Below, in pieces: positions 15,093 to 25,600 of a stretch of DNA of 36,118 bases; the first letter of the stretch is position 1, and each line of letters starts with the position of its first letter. The DNA lies in NCBI GenBank assembly GCA_028280105.1, contig JANQML010000094.1, forward strand, positions 1 to 36,118, written 5' to 3'. Made by a program: the position numbers and the translations under genes. Below the pieces are notes generated by a model that had not been told where the DNA came from, made no database searches, and saw only the letters and a list, made by a program, of their open reading frames with translations. The DNA comes from Desulfobacula sp. GTDB taxonomy: Bacteria > Desulfobacterota > Desulfobacteria > Desulfobacterales > Desulfobacteraceae.

Positions 15093-16085
15093 TCATTTCA
15101 AACATTCCCGCGGATTAATCTTATATTGCCCTTTAAACGCCCTGGAAAAATGGCTCAAACAAGAATAGCCCACAAAATAGGAGGTTTCGGTGACATTCAT
15201 TTTACCGGCGGTCAGAAGCTGGCGGGCCTTTTCAAGGCGCATCTCCCGAAGGCATCCGAAAACCGTGTTGCCGAAAAGGGCTTTGAAGCCTTGATTCAAT
15301 TTGCAATGGTTCATGCCCGCGATTTTTGCCAGATCATACAGACCTGGAGGGTTGGCAAGGTCTTTTAGCATGACCTCCCTTACGTGATAAAGCCTATCGA
15401 TCTCAGAGGATTGAAAATGTCTTGCTGAGCGGTTGTCATGGTTTGTACGTTTAAGGGCGTCCAGAAAAAGGTCGATAAGTTCCAATGATTTGGCTTCAAA
15501 ATATAGTTTTCTATGCGACATAACCAAAGATGAATCAAGCATCTGGGCCAACACCATCCGTATTTGCGGCGTTGAAGACATGGTCACGCTCTCAAACTCG
15601 GGTACCTTGTCTTCACAGATGGCGTGCAAGACCGAAGGTAATCTCTCTTTTTGGTCCCAAACAATTTTCCTGAAATTGTCGAGTGTAAAACCGATGGTAA
15701 CAATCGAGAAATTTTGCTCCCCAGGAATTTCAAACTGCCACTGGTAACCGTTTTTTGCGATAATGAAACCATTATTGTCCTGACAAAGCTGAAAACCATT
15801 CTCGAAACCGTTCACCCGGATCGTTTCAAAACCGGCCAGACAAAAGTGGAAGCCGATGAACGCCTCATTGCTTTGGCCATGGATTTTGATCTGATGTTTG
15901 GCGCGGCGCTTTTGAAGACTCAGGACCATTCCCGAACGGAACGGCATCATCTGAAGCGAACCCCGGCCCCAAACATCTGACATCACCCAGTTAACAGGAC
16001 CTTTATCCAAAACGGGCGAGCTGATCAAGGTGCTCCCGTCAATTCCCTCTTGCCATTCGCCCATTTGCAGAAAATCATGTTCCAT
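15093..16085 (-). CDS. AraC-family regulator, PchR/YbtA-like siderophore-responsive activator
   Basis: A 330-residue protein. The N-terminal part (about 1-220) has the PchR-type sensor layout. The C-terminal part (about 228-330) is a double helix-turn-helix AraC domain: first HTH around GLYDLAKIAGMNHCKLNQGFKALFG-like residues 252-276, then the FGCLREMRLEKARQLL linker, and the second HTH ending VGYSCLSHFSRAFKGQYKINPRECL. Proteins of this subgroup bind ferric-siderophore in the cell and activate receptor, transport and biosynthetic genes. ATG 16085 lacks a strong ribosome site. A TTGACA at 16218-16223 with only a poor -10 suggests an activator-dependent promoter. It is directly upstream of the receptor gene, as ybtA/pchR often are. 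Confidence 0.82.
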   Translation of the reverse strand: MEHDFLQMGEWQEGIDGSTLISSPVLDKGPVNWVMSDVWGRGSLQMMPFRSGMVLSLQKRRAKHQIKIHGQSNEAFIGFHFCLAGFETIRVNGFENGFQLCQDNNGFIIAKNGYQWQFEIPGEQNFSIVTIGFTLDNFRKIVWDQKERLPSVLHAICEDKVPEFESVTMSSTPQIRMVLAQMLDSSLVMSHRKLYFEAKSLELIDLFLDALKRTNHDNRSARHFQSSEIDRLYHVREVMLKDLANPPGLYDLAKIAGMNHCKLNQGFKALFGNTVFGCLREMRLEKARQLLTAGKMNVTETSYFVGYSCLSHFSRAFKGQYKINPRECLK

Positions 16086-16253
16086 TAATTTGTCTCAGAT
16101 GCTGCTGACAACGGCACCCTTTATCGTTATGATTCCGTATGGCCATTCACTCCGCTCCCAACCCGTAAGTGAAAGCTAAATTAGTTAGACATTTCTAATG
16201 ACAAATCTTTATGTGGTTGTCAACATTTTTTGCCGAACGAATAAGGAGAGATC

Positions 16254-16510
16254 GTGTGAGGTGCAACCGGCATGGTCGTGAACTAACTGGTGAAAGTCCA
16301 GCCATAGCCCTTGAAAGGAGGGAATATGCAGGCAAAGGCAAGGGTGCCGAAAAAACTTCCCAGATCTATCCGAAAAGGGATTACTCGGTGACGGGAAGCC
16401 AATGATGGATCTGAAAGGGTGCTCAGGCAAAAGTCCCGCCTCTACGGTAACAGTAGATGAGTCACATCCAACTGAAAGAAGTTGTGTTGCAAAAGTTACT
16501 GCAGGCGGTG
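16254..16510 (+). mobile_element. 5' fragment resembling a group II intron, no reverse transcriptase
   Basis: From about 16254 the plus strand reads GTGTGAGGTGCAACCGG, followed by GAACTAACTGGTGAAAGTCC, an AGGCAAAGGCAAGGGTGCCG-type block and CTACGGTAACAGTAG. Together these look like the 5' end and domain I of bacterial group II introns. No reverse transcriptase/maturase reading frame follows, and I find no domain V hairpin (AGCCGTAT...GAAA...TACGGTT) downstream, so it is at most a truncated copy. The boundaries are approximate, and identification is by recalled sequence pattern only. It lies between the AraC regulator's promoter region and the thioesterase remnant, inside the decay zone. Confidence 0.5.
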
Positions 16511-16595
16511 TGTGTCAAACAAGGTTGGATGATGACCATAGTTCATAATTCGTTGGTTGTCTATGATTTTATCATTATGAGTACCAGCCGATCCG

Positions 16596-16820
16596 CTAAG
16601 TTAATGACATTTGGCGTGCCAACTGCACAATGTAATGAAAATAAGCAGTTATACGGGAAAGAAAGGATAAAAAATCTTCCCTGGCGGCATTGATGAAAAA
16701 ATGCCCGCCTTGCAGGCCGATCAAGTCAAAGGAATCCGTGGTATATCGTTTCCATGGAGCCATAACTGATTTTGGAGCCTCATCATCTTTTGTATGCAAT
16801 AGCAGGGTAAACTTTCCCAA
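16596..16820 (-). pseudogene. C-terminal remnant of a type II thioesterase (GrsT/YbtT-like)
   Basis: The frame encodes about 74 residues. The pattern T-x-DDEAP, then W-x-x-YT, then LIGLQGGHFFINAAREDFLSFLSRI, is the end of a type II (editing) thioesterase, including the catalytic histidine in GGHFF and the preceding aspartate region. A full enzyme is about 240-260 residues and has a GHSMG nucleophile elbow; that part is missing. An in-frame TGA sits immediately before the fragment and there is no start codon other than a TTG at 16820 without a ribosome site. It abuts the palindromic element at 16827-16945. The intact gene would have cleared stalled carrier proteins of the PKS-NRPS line. Confidence 0.65.
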
Positions 16821-16826
16821 TCATGC

Positions 16827-16945
16827 ATAGGTTCATCCTCCATTCGATCCTTCGGAGCTCTCCCGGAGGGTGAACCTATATTATTTTACGCCGGATCGAT
16901 AGAACCTATTTGGGTCCTCCACCAGAGGTGGAGGGTTTAGACCCA
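16827..16945. repeat. Nested palindromic element at a deletion junction
   Basis: The first inverted repeat is 16827-16841 against 16865-16879 (14 of 15 positions pair; arm core AGGTTCA/TGAACCT). The second is CTCCACC (16917-16923)/GGTGGAG (16927-16933) with a three-base loop, enclosed by TGGGTC (16911-16916)/GACCCA (16940-16945). The motif AGGTTC or its complement recurs three times. The element separates the broken ends of the MATE and thioesterase genes. It could be a MITE, a REP-like unit or the end of an IS200/IS605-type element; I cannot assign the family. Confidence 0.5.
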
Positions 16946-17152
16946 TACTAATATTGCCTGATTCAGTATTACCAGTACATAAATCAGTCCCACCGCTCCC
17001 ACGGCCGTCGGCCCCACAAACTGACCAAGGAAAATAGCATCCACGAAGTTATACAATCCCATGACAACAGTCCCGATGACACCTGGGATCGTCATACGCA
17101 AAAACAATTTCCCCATGGGCTGAGCTAAAGCCAATTCTCTGTCTTGGTTCAT
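16937..17152 (-). pseudogene. N-terminal fragment of a MATE-family efflux transporter
   Basis: From ATG 17152, with AAGGAG seven bases upstream, 71 residues read as a normal MATE start: MNQDRELALAQPMGKLFL, the first helix TIPGVIGTVVMGLYNFVDAIFLGQFVG and the beginning of the second helix, ending LNQAILVWV and a stop. Full proteins are about 440-460 residues with twelve helices. The stop codon lies inside the palindromic element, so the rest was lost when that junction formed. An upstream in-frame extension to 17197 lacks a ribosome site. The gene sits 140 bases behind the last PKS gene and was probably the product exporter or a self-protection pump. Confidence 0.75.
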
Positions 17153-17292
17153 AAAAGATCTCCTTAGGAGTCGTGTAGTAATAAATGGGGTTTTCAAATT
17201 GTGCGATTATCGAAAAAAGACCGATGGAATTCATTGCCACTTACGGCTTTTGGTTCAACATCATTAAAATTTCAAATATCTTTGGATAGTTT

Positions 17293-19587
17293 TCAGCTAC
17301 TAAACCAGCAAGGTTTTTTTTCAAAAGCATAGGTGGGCAGCGGTATTTTATAGTACGGTAACGCTTCGGTCACCCTGTCCCAGGCAATATCCTTTCCTCT
17401 GGTGTATAATTTGTGCAGGCATTGTAAGGTATCGTACCATTCATTTTCATCTCCCTGGTACAAATACACCACTGTTTTGTCCTGAATTAAGTCCTGCTGC
17501 TGCAGGATCTGTTTATCCGGGCCCATCAGGATAAGAAAATCCGCATTCTCCCCGGTTTGTTCCGAGTTAAATTCCAATGTCGAAACCATTTGCGAAATCT
17601 TTGGATCAGGGCTGGGAAATGATGGATGAAAATCCCGCGCTTTGATAGCCTGACTGAGTCCGTTTTCAAGGGATAACGCACCGGAAATGCATGCTGCAAC
17701 ATATTTCCCGATGCCATTTCCCATCGCGGCCGCAGGAACAATGCCCCATGATTCCCACATGGAAGCCAGTGCATATTCTAATATAAAGGTAGTGATCGGG
17801 CCAGGCGGGGCAGCATAAAATTTCTTCAAATCGCATGAGGATGAACGGAAATCACCGAGTCGTTGTAAAATCTGGTGGCATTGATCAATCGCCTCACTGA
17901 ACCGGGTTTGTCTGCCGTAAAAGGAAGTTCTTTTCAAAAACCTGGCATCTAAACTGTCAGAAAACAAAAACCCAATTTGTGGTTGACATTTCTTGCGGTC
18001 AGCCGCAAATCCGGGAGGGTCTTCTTTATCATTGAGCCAGTTGTTTATCTGTTTCAATAATTCCTCTTTGGATCCTGCTACGGATGAGAACCGGCAGGGG
18101 TAGTGATATCGTCCGACATTTGATGTAAAACAGATATCTTCAATATCTGCTTTTGGGTTTGATTCCAGAAATAATTTATATTTATGACCCATTCGTTTCA
18201 ACGTGCTCTCTTCTTTTGTGGAAATAGTAAAGATATGCGGCCTGCATTTCATTTCGGATATTGAGGTTCTTTCCGGCAAAGGTGCTTCCTCCAAAATCAA
18301 ATGGGCGTTGCTTCCGCCGGTTGCAAAGGAATTGAGTCCAGCCCGCCTCGTGCCATTGTCCACATTCCATTTCATTGGTTCCCGGACGACATAGAAAGGA
18401 CTGTCAATCAAACTGGGATTGGGGGTGTCGCAATGAAGGCTGGGGTATAATTCCTTGTATTTTAATGCCAATACTGTTTTTATTAATCCGGCAACGCCTG
18501 CGGCCTGGGCAAGATGACCGATATTTGTTTTTACGGAACCAATGCCGCAATATTGTTTTTTATCCGTTGTCATTCGAAAAACCCTGGACAATGCTTCAAT
18601 TTCTATGGAATCGCCAAGCAAGGTGCCTGTACCATTGGCTTCCACATAGGTAATGCTTTCCGGGTCTATGCCTGACATCAGTAATGCCTCTTCAATAACC
18701 TGGGCCTGACCTTCCAGGCTTGGTGTCCGGTACGCCGCTTTTTCAGAACCGTCATTGTTGACGGCACTGGCCCTGATAACGGCATAGATATGGTCATGGT
18801 GATTAATTGCATCTGACAGGGGCCGCAGTAACACCATACCTGCCCCGTTCCCTGCAACCGTCCCCTGGGCTTTTGCATCAAATGCCCGGCAGTACCCATC
18901 CGGCGAAAAGATCATATCATGGTCATATATATAGCCCCTTGACTGAGGTATAGATATGGATGAGGCACCGGCAAGGGCCATGCTGCATTCCCCGTTGCGC
19001 AGGCTTTCGCATGCGATATGAATTGCGGCAATGGAAGCTGAGCATGCGGTTTGAATGCTCATGCTGGGCCCCTTAAAATTTAAAGCATGGGAAACCCGCA
19101 TGCACAATTGGTCAACCGACGTCCCCAACAGGGCTTCGAAAGCCCTGACAGATCCTGTTTCCCTTAAAACCGGTTCCAATACACTTGCATACCCGCTTGT
19201 CTGCACGCCACCGAATACACCGATATCACTATCCTGCCGATGGGGCTGGCAACCGGCATCTTCCAAAGCTTCATACGCGCATTCCAAAAAAATACGCTGC
19301 TGGGGGCAGATAAACTCAGCTTCTGCGGACGTATATCCAAAAAAACCGGGATCAAACATCTCAATACTTTCAAGAATGCGTCCGGAATTCAAATAGTTGG
19401 GTTTGTTGATAAGGGTTTTATCAGCACCTGCATCCAGCATTTCCGATTTTGAAAAAAACGAAACGGATTCTTTTCCTTTTAGTAAATTATCACGAAACTC
19501 ATCGGTATTGGATGCACCAGGAAAACGGCATCCAATGCCGATGATCGCAATGGGCTCAATCCTTTCATCTATCGTATCCAGGGCCAT
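17293..19587 (-). CDS. Ketosynthase with His-to-Asn active site plus truncated, serine-less AT
   Basis: 764 residues from ATG 19587 (AAGGA six bases upstream; a GTG at 19626 is less likely). The KS fills about residues 10-435: nucleophile C182 in QTACSAS and H358 in KTNIGH are present, but the HGTGT histidine is N318 (EANGTGT), and DPQQR reads CPQQR. This is the pattern of non-elongating KS0 domains. After the KS-AT linker comes a partial AT (about 536-655) in which GHSxGE reads GNGIGK (623-628), so the catalytic serine is Gly. The second half of the AT is gone and the protein ends in the post-AT linker (PLPTYAFEKKPCWF). It has no ACP, reductive or release domain. It follows the second PKS-NRPS gene by 50 bases. 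It could be a chain-transfer or scaffolding KS, or a dying module. Confidence 0.85.
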   Translation of the reverse strand: MALDTIDERIEPIAIIGIGCRFPGASNTDEFRDNLLKGKESVSFFSKSEMLDAGADKTLINKPNYLNSGRILESIEMFDPGFFGYTSAEAEFICPQQRIFLECAYEALEDAGCQPHRQDSDIGVFGGVQTSGYASVLEPVLRETGSVRAFEALLGTSVDQLCMRVSHALNFKGPSMSIQTACSASIAAIHIACESLRNGECSMALAGASSISIPQSRGYIYDHDMIFSPDGYCRAFDAKAQGTVAGNGAGMVLLRPLSDAINHHDHIYAVIRASAVNNDGSEKAAYRTPSLEGQAQVIEEALLMSGIDPESITYVEANGTGTLLGDSIEIEALSRVFRMTTDKKQYCGIGSVKTNIGHLAQAAGVAGLIKTVLALKYKELYPSLHCDTPNPSLIDSPFYVVREPMKWNVDNGTRRAGLNSFATGGSNAHLILEEAPLPERTSISEMKCRPHIFTISTKEESTLKRMGHKYKLFLESNPKADIEDICFTSNVGRYHYPCRFSSVAGSKEELLKQINNWLNDKEDPPGFAADRKKCQPQIGFLFSDSLDARFLKRTSFYGRQTRFSEAIDQCHQILQRLGDFRSSSCDLKKFYAAPPGPITTFILEYALASMWESWGIVPAAAMGNGIGKYVAACISGALSLENGLSQAIKARDFHPSFPSPDPKISQMVSTLEFNSEQTGENADFLILMGPDKQILQQQDLIQDKTVVYLYQGDENEWYDTLQCLHKLYTRGKDIAWDRVTEALPYYKIPLPTYAFEKKPCWFSS

Positions 19588-19637
19588 AACAGTTCCTTGT
19601 TTGGGGGTAGGCTTGCAATGTATCACCGCTATTTAAT

Positions 19638-22600
19638 TTAGTTTTTCAGAACACTTTCAGTTTTCTTACGCCGCCTCATGGCCGCTTTTTTCCGGGCAAA
19701 AACTTTACCTTGGACTTGTAAAGGCCTTTTTTGTTCTTCTGTTTTTCCGGAAATAAACCGGGACAGGCTTTGGACCGAGGCGTGCTCAAAAATATCCACA
19801 ACAGAGATATCCACATTCAACTCTTTTACCAGCGCATTTTGAATTTTTACCATATCCAATGAGTTGGCACCGATGTTCATAAACGGGTCGCGAGTGCTTA
19901 TTCTCTTTACTTGAAGGATCTTCCGTATGGTTTCGACAAGCTGTGATTCCAGTTCGTTTTCAGGCGGATAATACTCGGATGTACCGGAGTTCTCCACAGC
20001 ATCAGGCAAAGGAAGATTTTTACGGTCAATTTTTCCGTTGGGGGTTAGCGGCATTGTTTTCAGCTCTATTATAGCGCCCGGTACCATGTAGGCGGGCAAT
20101 TTTTTTCCAATGAATTGTTCAAGGTCGTTCATGGAAAATTCCAATTCACTATTTAAAACCACATACGCCACGATACGTTGTTTTTTATCCAAATCAGACG
20201 TAACATTGACAACGGCACTTTCAACACCCGGATATTGCTCCATGGCCGCTTCAATTTCGCCCAATTCGATCCGGTACCCGTTGATCTTTACCTGCTGGTC
20301 TTCCCTTCCCAGGAATTCAATATTGCCATCCGGCAGGAACCTGCCCAAATCACCGGTCCGGTAAAGGGAGATGCCTGTTTTGGGATGTTGTATAAAACTG
20401 GCGTCGGTTTTTTCCCCATCCCGCCAATACCCTTTGGCAAGTCCGTTTCCGCCGATGTAAAGCTGTCCCGGTACCCAGTCCGGGCAAGGTTCCATATCCT
20501 CATTCAGAACATAGAAGTTCTGGTTGGTCATGGGCTGGCCATAGGGGATGCTGGTCCAATCTGGAGCAACAGAATGAATGGGATAAAGGATGGACCATAT
20601 GGATGCTTCAGTGGCACCGCCCAGACCGATGATCTCAGCCGGATTAAACCGTTCTCTGATTTTATCCGGCAGATCAAGGGATATCCAGTCACCGCTCAGG
20701 AGAACCAGGCGAAGTAAATCAGGATTTGTTTCATCCTTTCCCAAGGTATATTCCACCAGCATCTGCATTAAAGCAGGCACAGAATTCCATATGGTTACAC
20801 GGTTCTCTTTGATCAGCGACAACCAATGGCCCGGGTCTTTGCGCAACGCATTGTCCGGTATCACAATGGTTCCGCCTGCCGCCAAAATTCCGAAAATATC
20901 GTAAACAGAGAGATCAAAATTCAGGTTGGACAGGGCAAATACACGATCTTTCCGGGTGACGTGAAAACGGTGGTTGATATCCAGGATCGTGTTGACCGCG
21001 CCCTTATGGTCGATCATTACCCCTTTGGGGAGCCCGGTGGAACCGGATGTGTAGATGACATAGGCCAGATCCCCGGGCGATCGTATGATCTGACCAGAGA
21101 CTGCATCCTGCCGGGTATGGTCATGCATGGTAACGGAGAACCTTTTTACATCATCAGGCCATTCCAAATCTTGCGCCAGCCAGGGTTGAGTCAGTACGAA
21201 CCTGACCTCACCGTCTTTGAGAAGATGCTTTAGCCTTTCTGTGGGAACGGCGGGATTTATAGGTAAATAGGCCGCCCCGGATTTCAAAATTCCAAGGACT
21301 GCCGCAACCTGTTCCCATCCCTTTTCCATGACGACAGCGACCAGGGTGTTTGGTTCCGCGCCATTGCGCTGCAGCAGATCTCCAAGATTATCTGAAAAAA
21401 CAGACAGCTGCCCATAGGTAACGGAAGAATCGGAAGTCACCACCGCCACATGATCCGGATCTTTCAGTGCCTGTTTTTGAAACAATTCGTCAAGCAGGGA
21501 CTCTGACAGGTTGGATTTGGTTGAATTCACATCTGATCTTTTTTGCATCTGGTAGTCCGGAAGGAGTCTGAAGCTTGCCTGATCCCAGGCGTCTTCATCT
21601 GCGGAAAGGATATCCAGTAATCTAACATAAGCGGCAAACATATCATCCAGCATCCCTTGTGGGAAAAGGTCTTCCACAGCATCAAAAAGGATAATAAGTT
21701 GGCCGTTGGTTTCAGCCACCTGGAGGTCCATCCAGACCTGGGGGGTCTGGCTGATACCGTAAACAGCTTTGTCAGCAAATGAGAATTTATTCTCCTCTCC
21801 GGAGGATGTGTCCGTGGTGAGATTACTTGTAAAGACAACCGGCATAATGTCCATTGAAGAATCGGTCCGGGTTTGGGCAAGCTCCCGCAGAAATTGTACC
21901 CCACTGTAAAAGCGGTGTTCCATATCCCGCCATAATTGATCCTGTATCTGTCGTGCAAACGCTTCAAAGGACAGGGGTTGAGAATCATCAATTTCCAAAA
22001 ACATTACAGAAGTAAAATCACCAATAATCTCATTGATCCGGGGATGTATTGCCAATCGGTTAAATACCGTTAAATTAATGGAAAACTGATTTGTCTTACT
22101 CCATTGTGAAAGGGTTTTTGCATATACAGACAACAACAATCCTGCCGGGGTTATGCCGATACGGGATGCCTGTTTTTTAAGACCGGCCCACTTCTTTCCC
22201 TCCAGCCTTTGAATCCTCCTGGTAAAATATGGGTTGTCAACATCCTGCAGTTCTTGGGAGGTTGGCAACTGCGGTGCCTTTGGCAGCGTTTCCAACCTGT
22301 CGCACCAATATGTTTTGGCCGTCTTATAAAGAACGGACTCCCTGAATTCTTTTTCACTTATGACATAGTCCCTGAAAGAGATATCAGGTTGGTCCGGTTG
22401 TAAAGCCGGATCTTTATAAAACGCATATAGTTCGTGAAATATCAGCCTGATACTGTGGGCATCTGCAAACAAAAGATCCAGGCTCATGTGCACGCGGCTT
22501 GTCTTTTCATTCAACAAGGACACATGTAATTCAAAAAGAGGCCATTCATCTGTTTGAAATATCTGGTGTGACATCCTTTCCCGCAGGGATATCAATTGGG

Positions 22601-25600
22601 AATTAACGGACTCGGAATTTTGCCTGGTGAAGTCTGAGATATCAATTTTATATTCAGGAACTTTTTCCAAAACTTGCTGCCGGCCATACGGCAGGACAAT
22701 AACACGCAGCATTTCGTGGCGTTTTATCAGGGTATTCCAGGCACGGGCGTAGCGATCCATATCCAAATTGTCCATATCGACCTCATAATAGGTGTGGCAT
22801 GCGATTTTCCCCATGCCCATAACGCCCTGTCTGCCCACCCAGTATGCCTGTTGAATATCCGTTAATTCAAAGGGCTCAAACCTGTTTTCAGGGTCTGTCT
22901 GCAAAACAAAATATTCTGTTACATCGCCTGTTGCGCCCTGATCTTTTTCGTTTCTGATAATTTCCAGGATATTATTGGTCAGGCCTTTGATTGTCGGCTC
23001 TTTGAAAAGGGTGTGAGGGGTAATTTTTACCTCAAGTTCTTTGCCCAATGATTGTGACAATTCAAGAAAAATTAAAGAATCCATTCCCATCTGTAAAAGA
23101 TCGGTATCTGAAGCAAGACTTGTTTTATCAATCCGAAGCGTCTCAGAGACTCTTTCTTTGAGGAATTCTTCCAATATGCCATACGTCTCATTTAATGGCG
23201 ACATCCTGATGCGTGACAGAACATCCGAGTCTTTATGGGCAGATACCGTTCCCGGGATTGTTGCTTCTGCAGCCAACCGGTCGAATAGCCTGTTGTTGGC
23301 CATGAATCCGTGGTTAAAAACATCGGGCCAGTGAATATTGGCAAGGCAGATGTGATGATGCTTCAATCCCATGGCCAGGAAAAGGTGTGCCAGGGCTTCT
23401 TGGGGGGTAAAGGAATCAATACCTGCTTTTGCCCTTAGTTTGGCTCCTGAATAATCTTCGGCAATCATACCTTTTTCGGAAAATGCGCCCCAGTTTATAT
23501 TCAAGACAGGTAAACCATTCTGTTTTCGATAGGAAGCCAAAATATCCAGGAACATATTTGAAGCACTGTAGGCGCCAAGACCATGGCCTCCCCATAGGGA
23601 TGTGATTGAAGAGAACATGACAAAATGGTCTAAGGGATCGTTCTTTGTTAAAAGATGTAAATTCCATGCACCTTCCATCTTAGGCGCCATGACAGGTTCC
23701 ATCTCTTTGACATCCTGCCGCAGGATATCGCCTTCGCCTAACACACCTGCAAGATGGAAAACGCCTTTTATGGCAGGCATTGATGTTCTGATGTCATGCA
23801 ATGCGTTTGATAGGGATTCGGGATCGCCAATATCTACCTGCCTGGATCGTACTTCAACACCGGCATCCCGTATTTCCCGTATGGATTCAAGTGCTGAGGC
23901 CGACGGTGAATGCCTGCCGAGTAAAACGATGCCGGTTACCTTGTTGTTTGCCAGCCATTTGGCTGTTTCAATGCCCATACCGCCGAAACCGCCGGTGATG
24001 ATATAGGTCCCATCCGAATTAAATATTGTTGAACCTGGGCCTGTCGATTCATTGTCCCTTGAGGTGGTCCGTACAAACCGGCTCACCAGTTTCCGGTTAT
24101 CCCGCAAAGCGATTTCATGTTCATCATCTTTGAGCTGCAGGTGATGCCATAGTGTTTCCCCTTCGTTTGCCGCTTGTTGTGAATCAAGGTCAATACATAC
24201 ATTTTGTATTTCAGGATGTTCATTGGCAATCACTTTGCCCAATCCCCAGAAAACTGAATTCGTGACACAGGCGACATGGTCGTCAGGGGTTACAAGTTGT
24301 GTGTTACGTGTCACAACGCATAATCTGGGCGCTTCAAGTCCCGATGCAATATTTGCCCTGAGAAGATGGAGAAGGTTCAAATAGTTTGATCTTGTGATCC
24401 GTTTGACTGAATCGGAATCCAGGCCATCAGTATCCGGGGCATCCAATGCCCACATAAATACGATACCTTTGCAAGGCATTGGCCTGGGGGTGATCTCATT
24501 TTTAATCAGGGTCTCAAATTCTGATACGGTCCAAACGGTTGAGTGGTCCTGATTTTTCTTCTCGAAAACAACAATATCCTCATCGTCCGACTTTTGAATT
24601 TCATGGGATAATTTTTCCGCGACACCGCTTTTATCCGCCAGCAGAAGCCAGCAACCGGGGCGCGTCATGTCAGGAGCGCGTGTTTTATACTCCGGGTATG
24701 CCTGCCAAAGAAGTTCATAGCTTATTTTTTTATATCGTTTCTCCCAAATGGTTTTTTGGGTTACAGGCCTCATATGCAAACCTGTAATTTGAGCGATAAC
24801 CTCACCGGCCATGTCGTATAACGTGATGTTGCCCGTAAGGTTGTTTTTATCCGCCAAATCCCGTAACACCACATGACACAATAGAGTTGCAGGTGCTTTG
24901 GAAAAATAGCAGACCTGGTCCACCGCCACGGGCAAATAGGAGATATCCCCATCATCATGTTCCAACGTGTTGCGCAGTATTTCCGACCACATGTGCAGGC
25001 AGGGATCAAGAAATGCCGGTGGCATGGCATGGCCCATTGCATCTCGGACAATTGTTTCGGGAAATGTAATTTGGCCGATGACCTCATTTTTCCCCAACTT
25101 CATATCATGGACCAATGCATTTACAGGTATATGATCTTCTGGCTCTATGGATTTGGTGCACCTGTGCTGGATCTCCGCCAATGTTTTTCCAGGTCCGGAA
25201 AGGGCGTCGGGATGCCTTTGAAGGATGCCTGAAAAATGAAGCTTCCAATGCGTTGGCTGAATTGGCTTTGATTCAGGCGTACTGTATATTTCGCATGAGA
25301 ATGTACCCGGTTTTTCCTGGGACAGGATTGTCTGCACCGTGATAGGGGATTCACCCGCATCAATGGACAATGCTTCATGCATCATCACGTTATTTAATAC
25401 CGGTGTATCTTGAAATTGCGTTTTGCCGGCAACCAAAGCCATTTCGAAAAAATATCCGCCCGGCAGTACAATTTCTCCGAATACCCGGTGATCTCTCAGG
25501 GAGGGTGGCAGGCTGGATAAGGAGATCTTGTTTTGATGGGTTATCCCTGAAGGCCCGTAAAACAACTGACCTAAAAGGTGATGCCCATCTGTATGATAGT

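Noticed and set aside
16209..16430. ORFs on both strands inside the intron-like segment
   Set aside because: The primary sequence looks like structured RNA and not protein; no reverse transcriptase motif such as YADD is present.
17198..17292. Upstream extension of the MATE fragment to 17197
   Set aside because: The AAGGAG ribosome site points to ATG 17152; the extra residues (MKTPFITTRLLRRSF) do not match MATE N-termini.
16254..17300. Complete group II intron
   Set aside because: No domain V hairpin and no maturase gene found downstream; only a 5' fragment is supportable.
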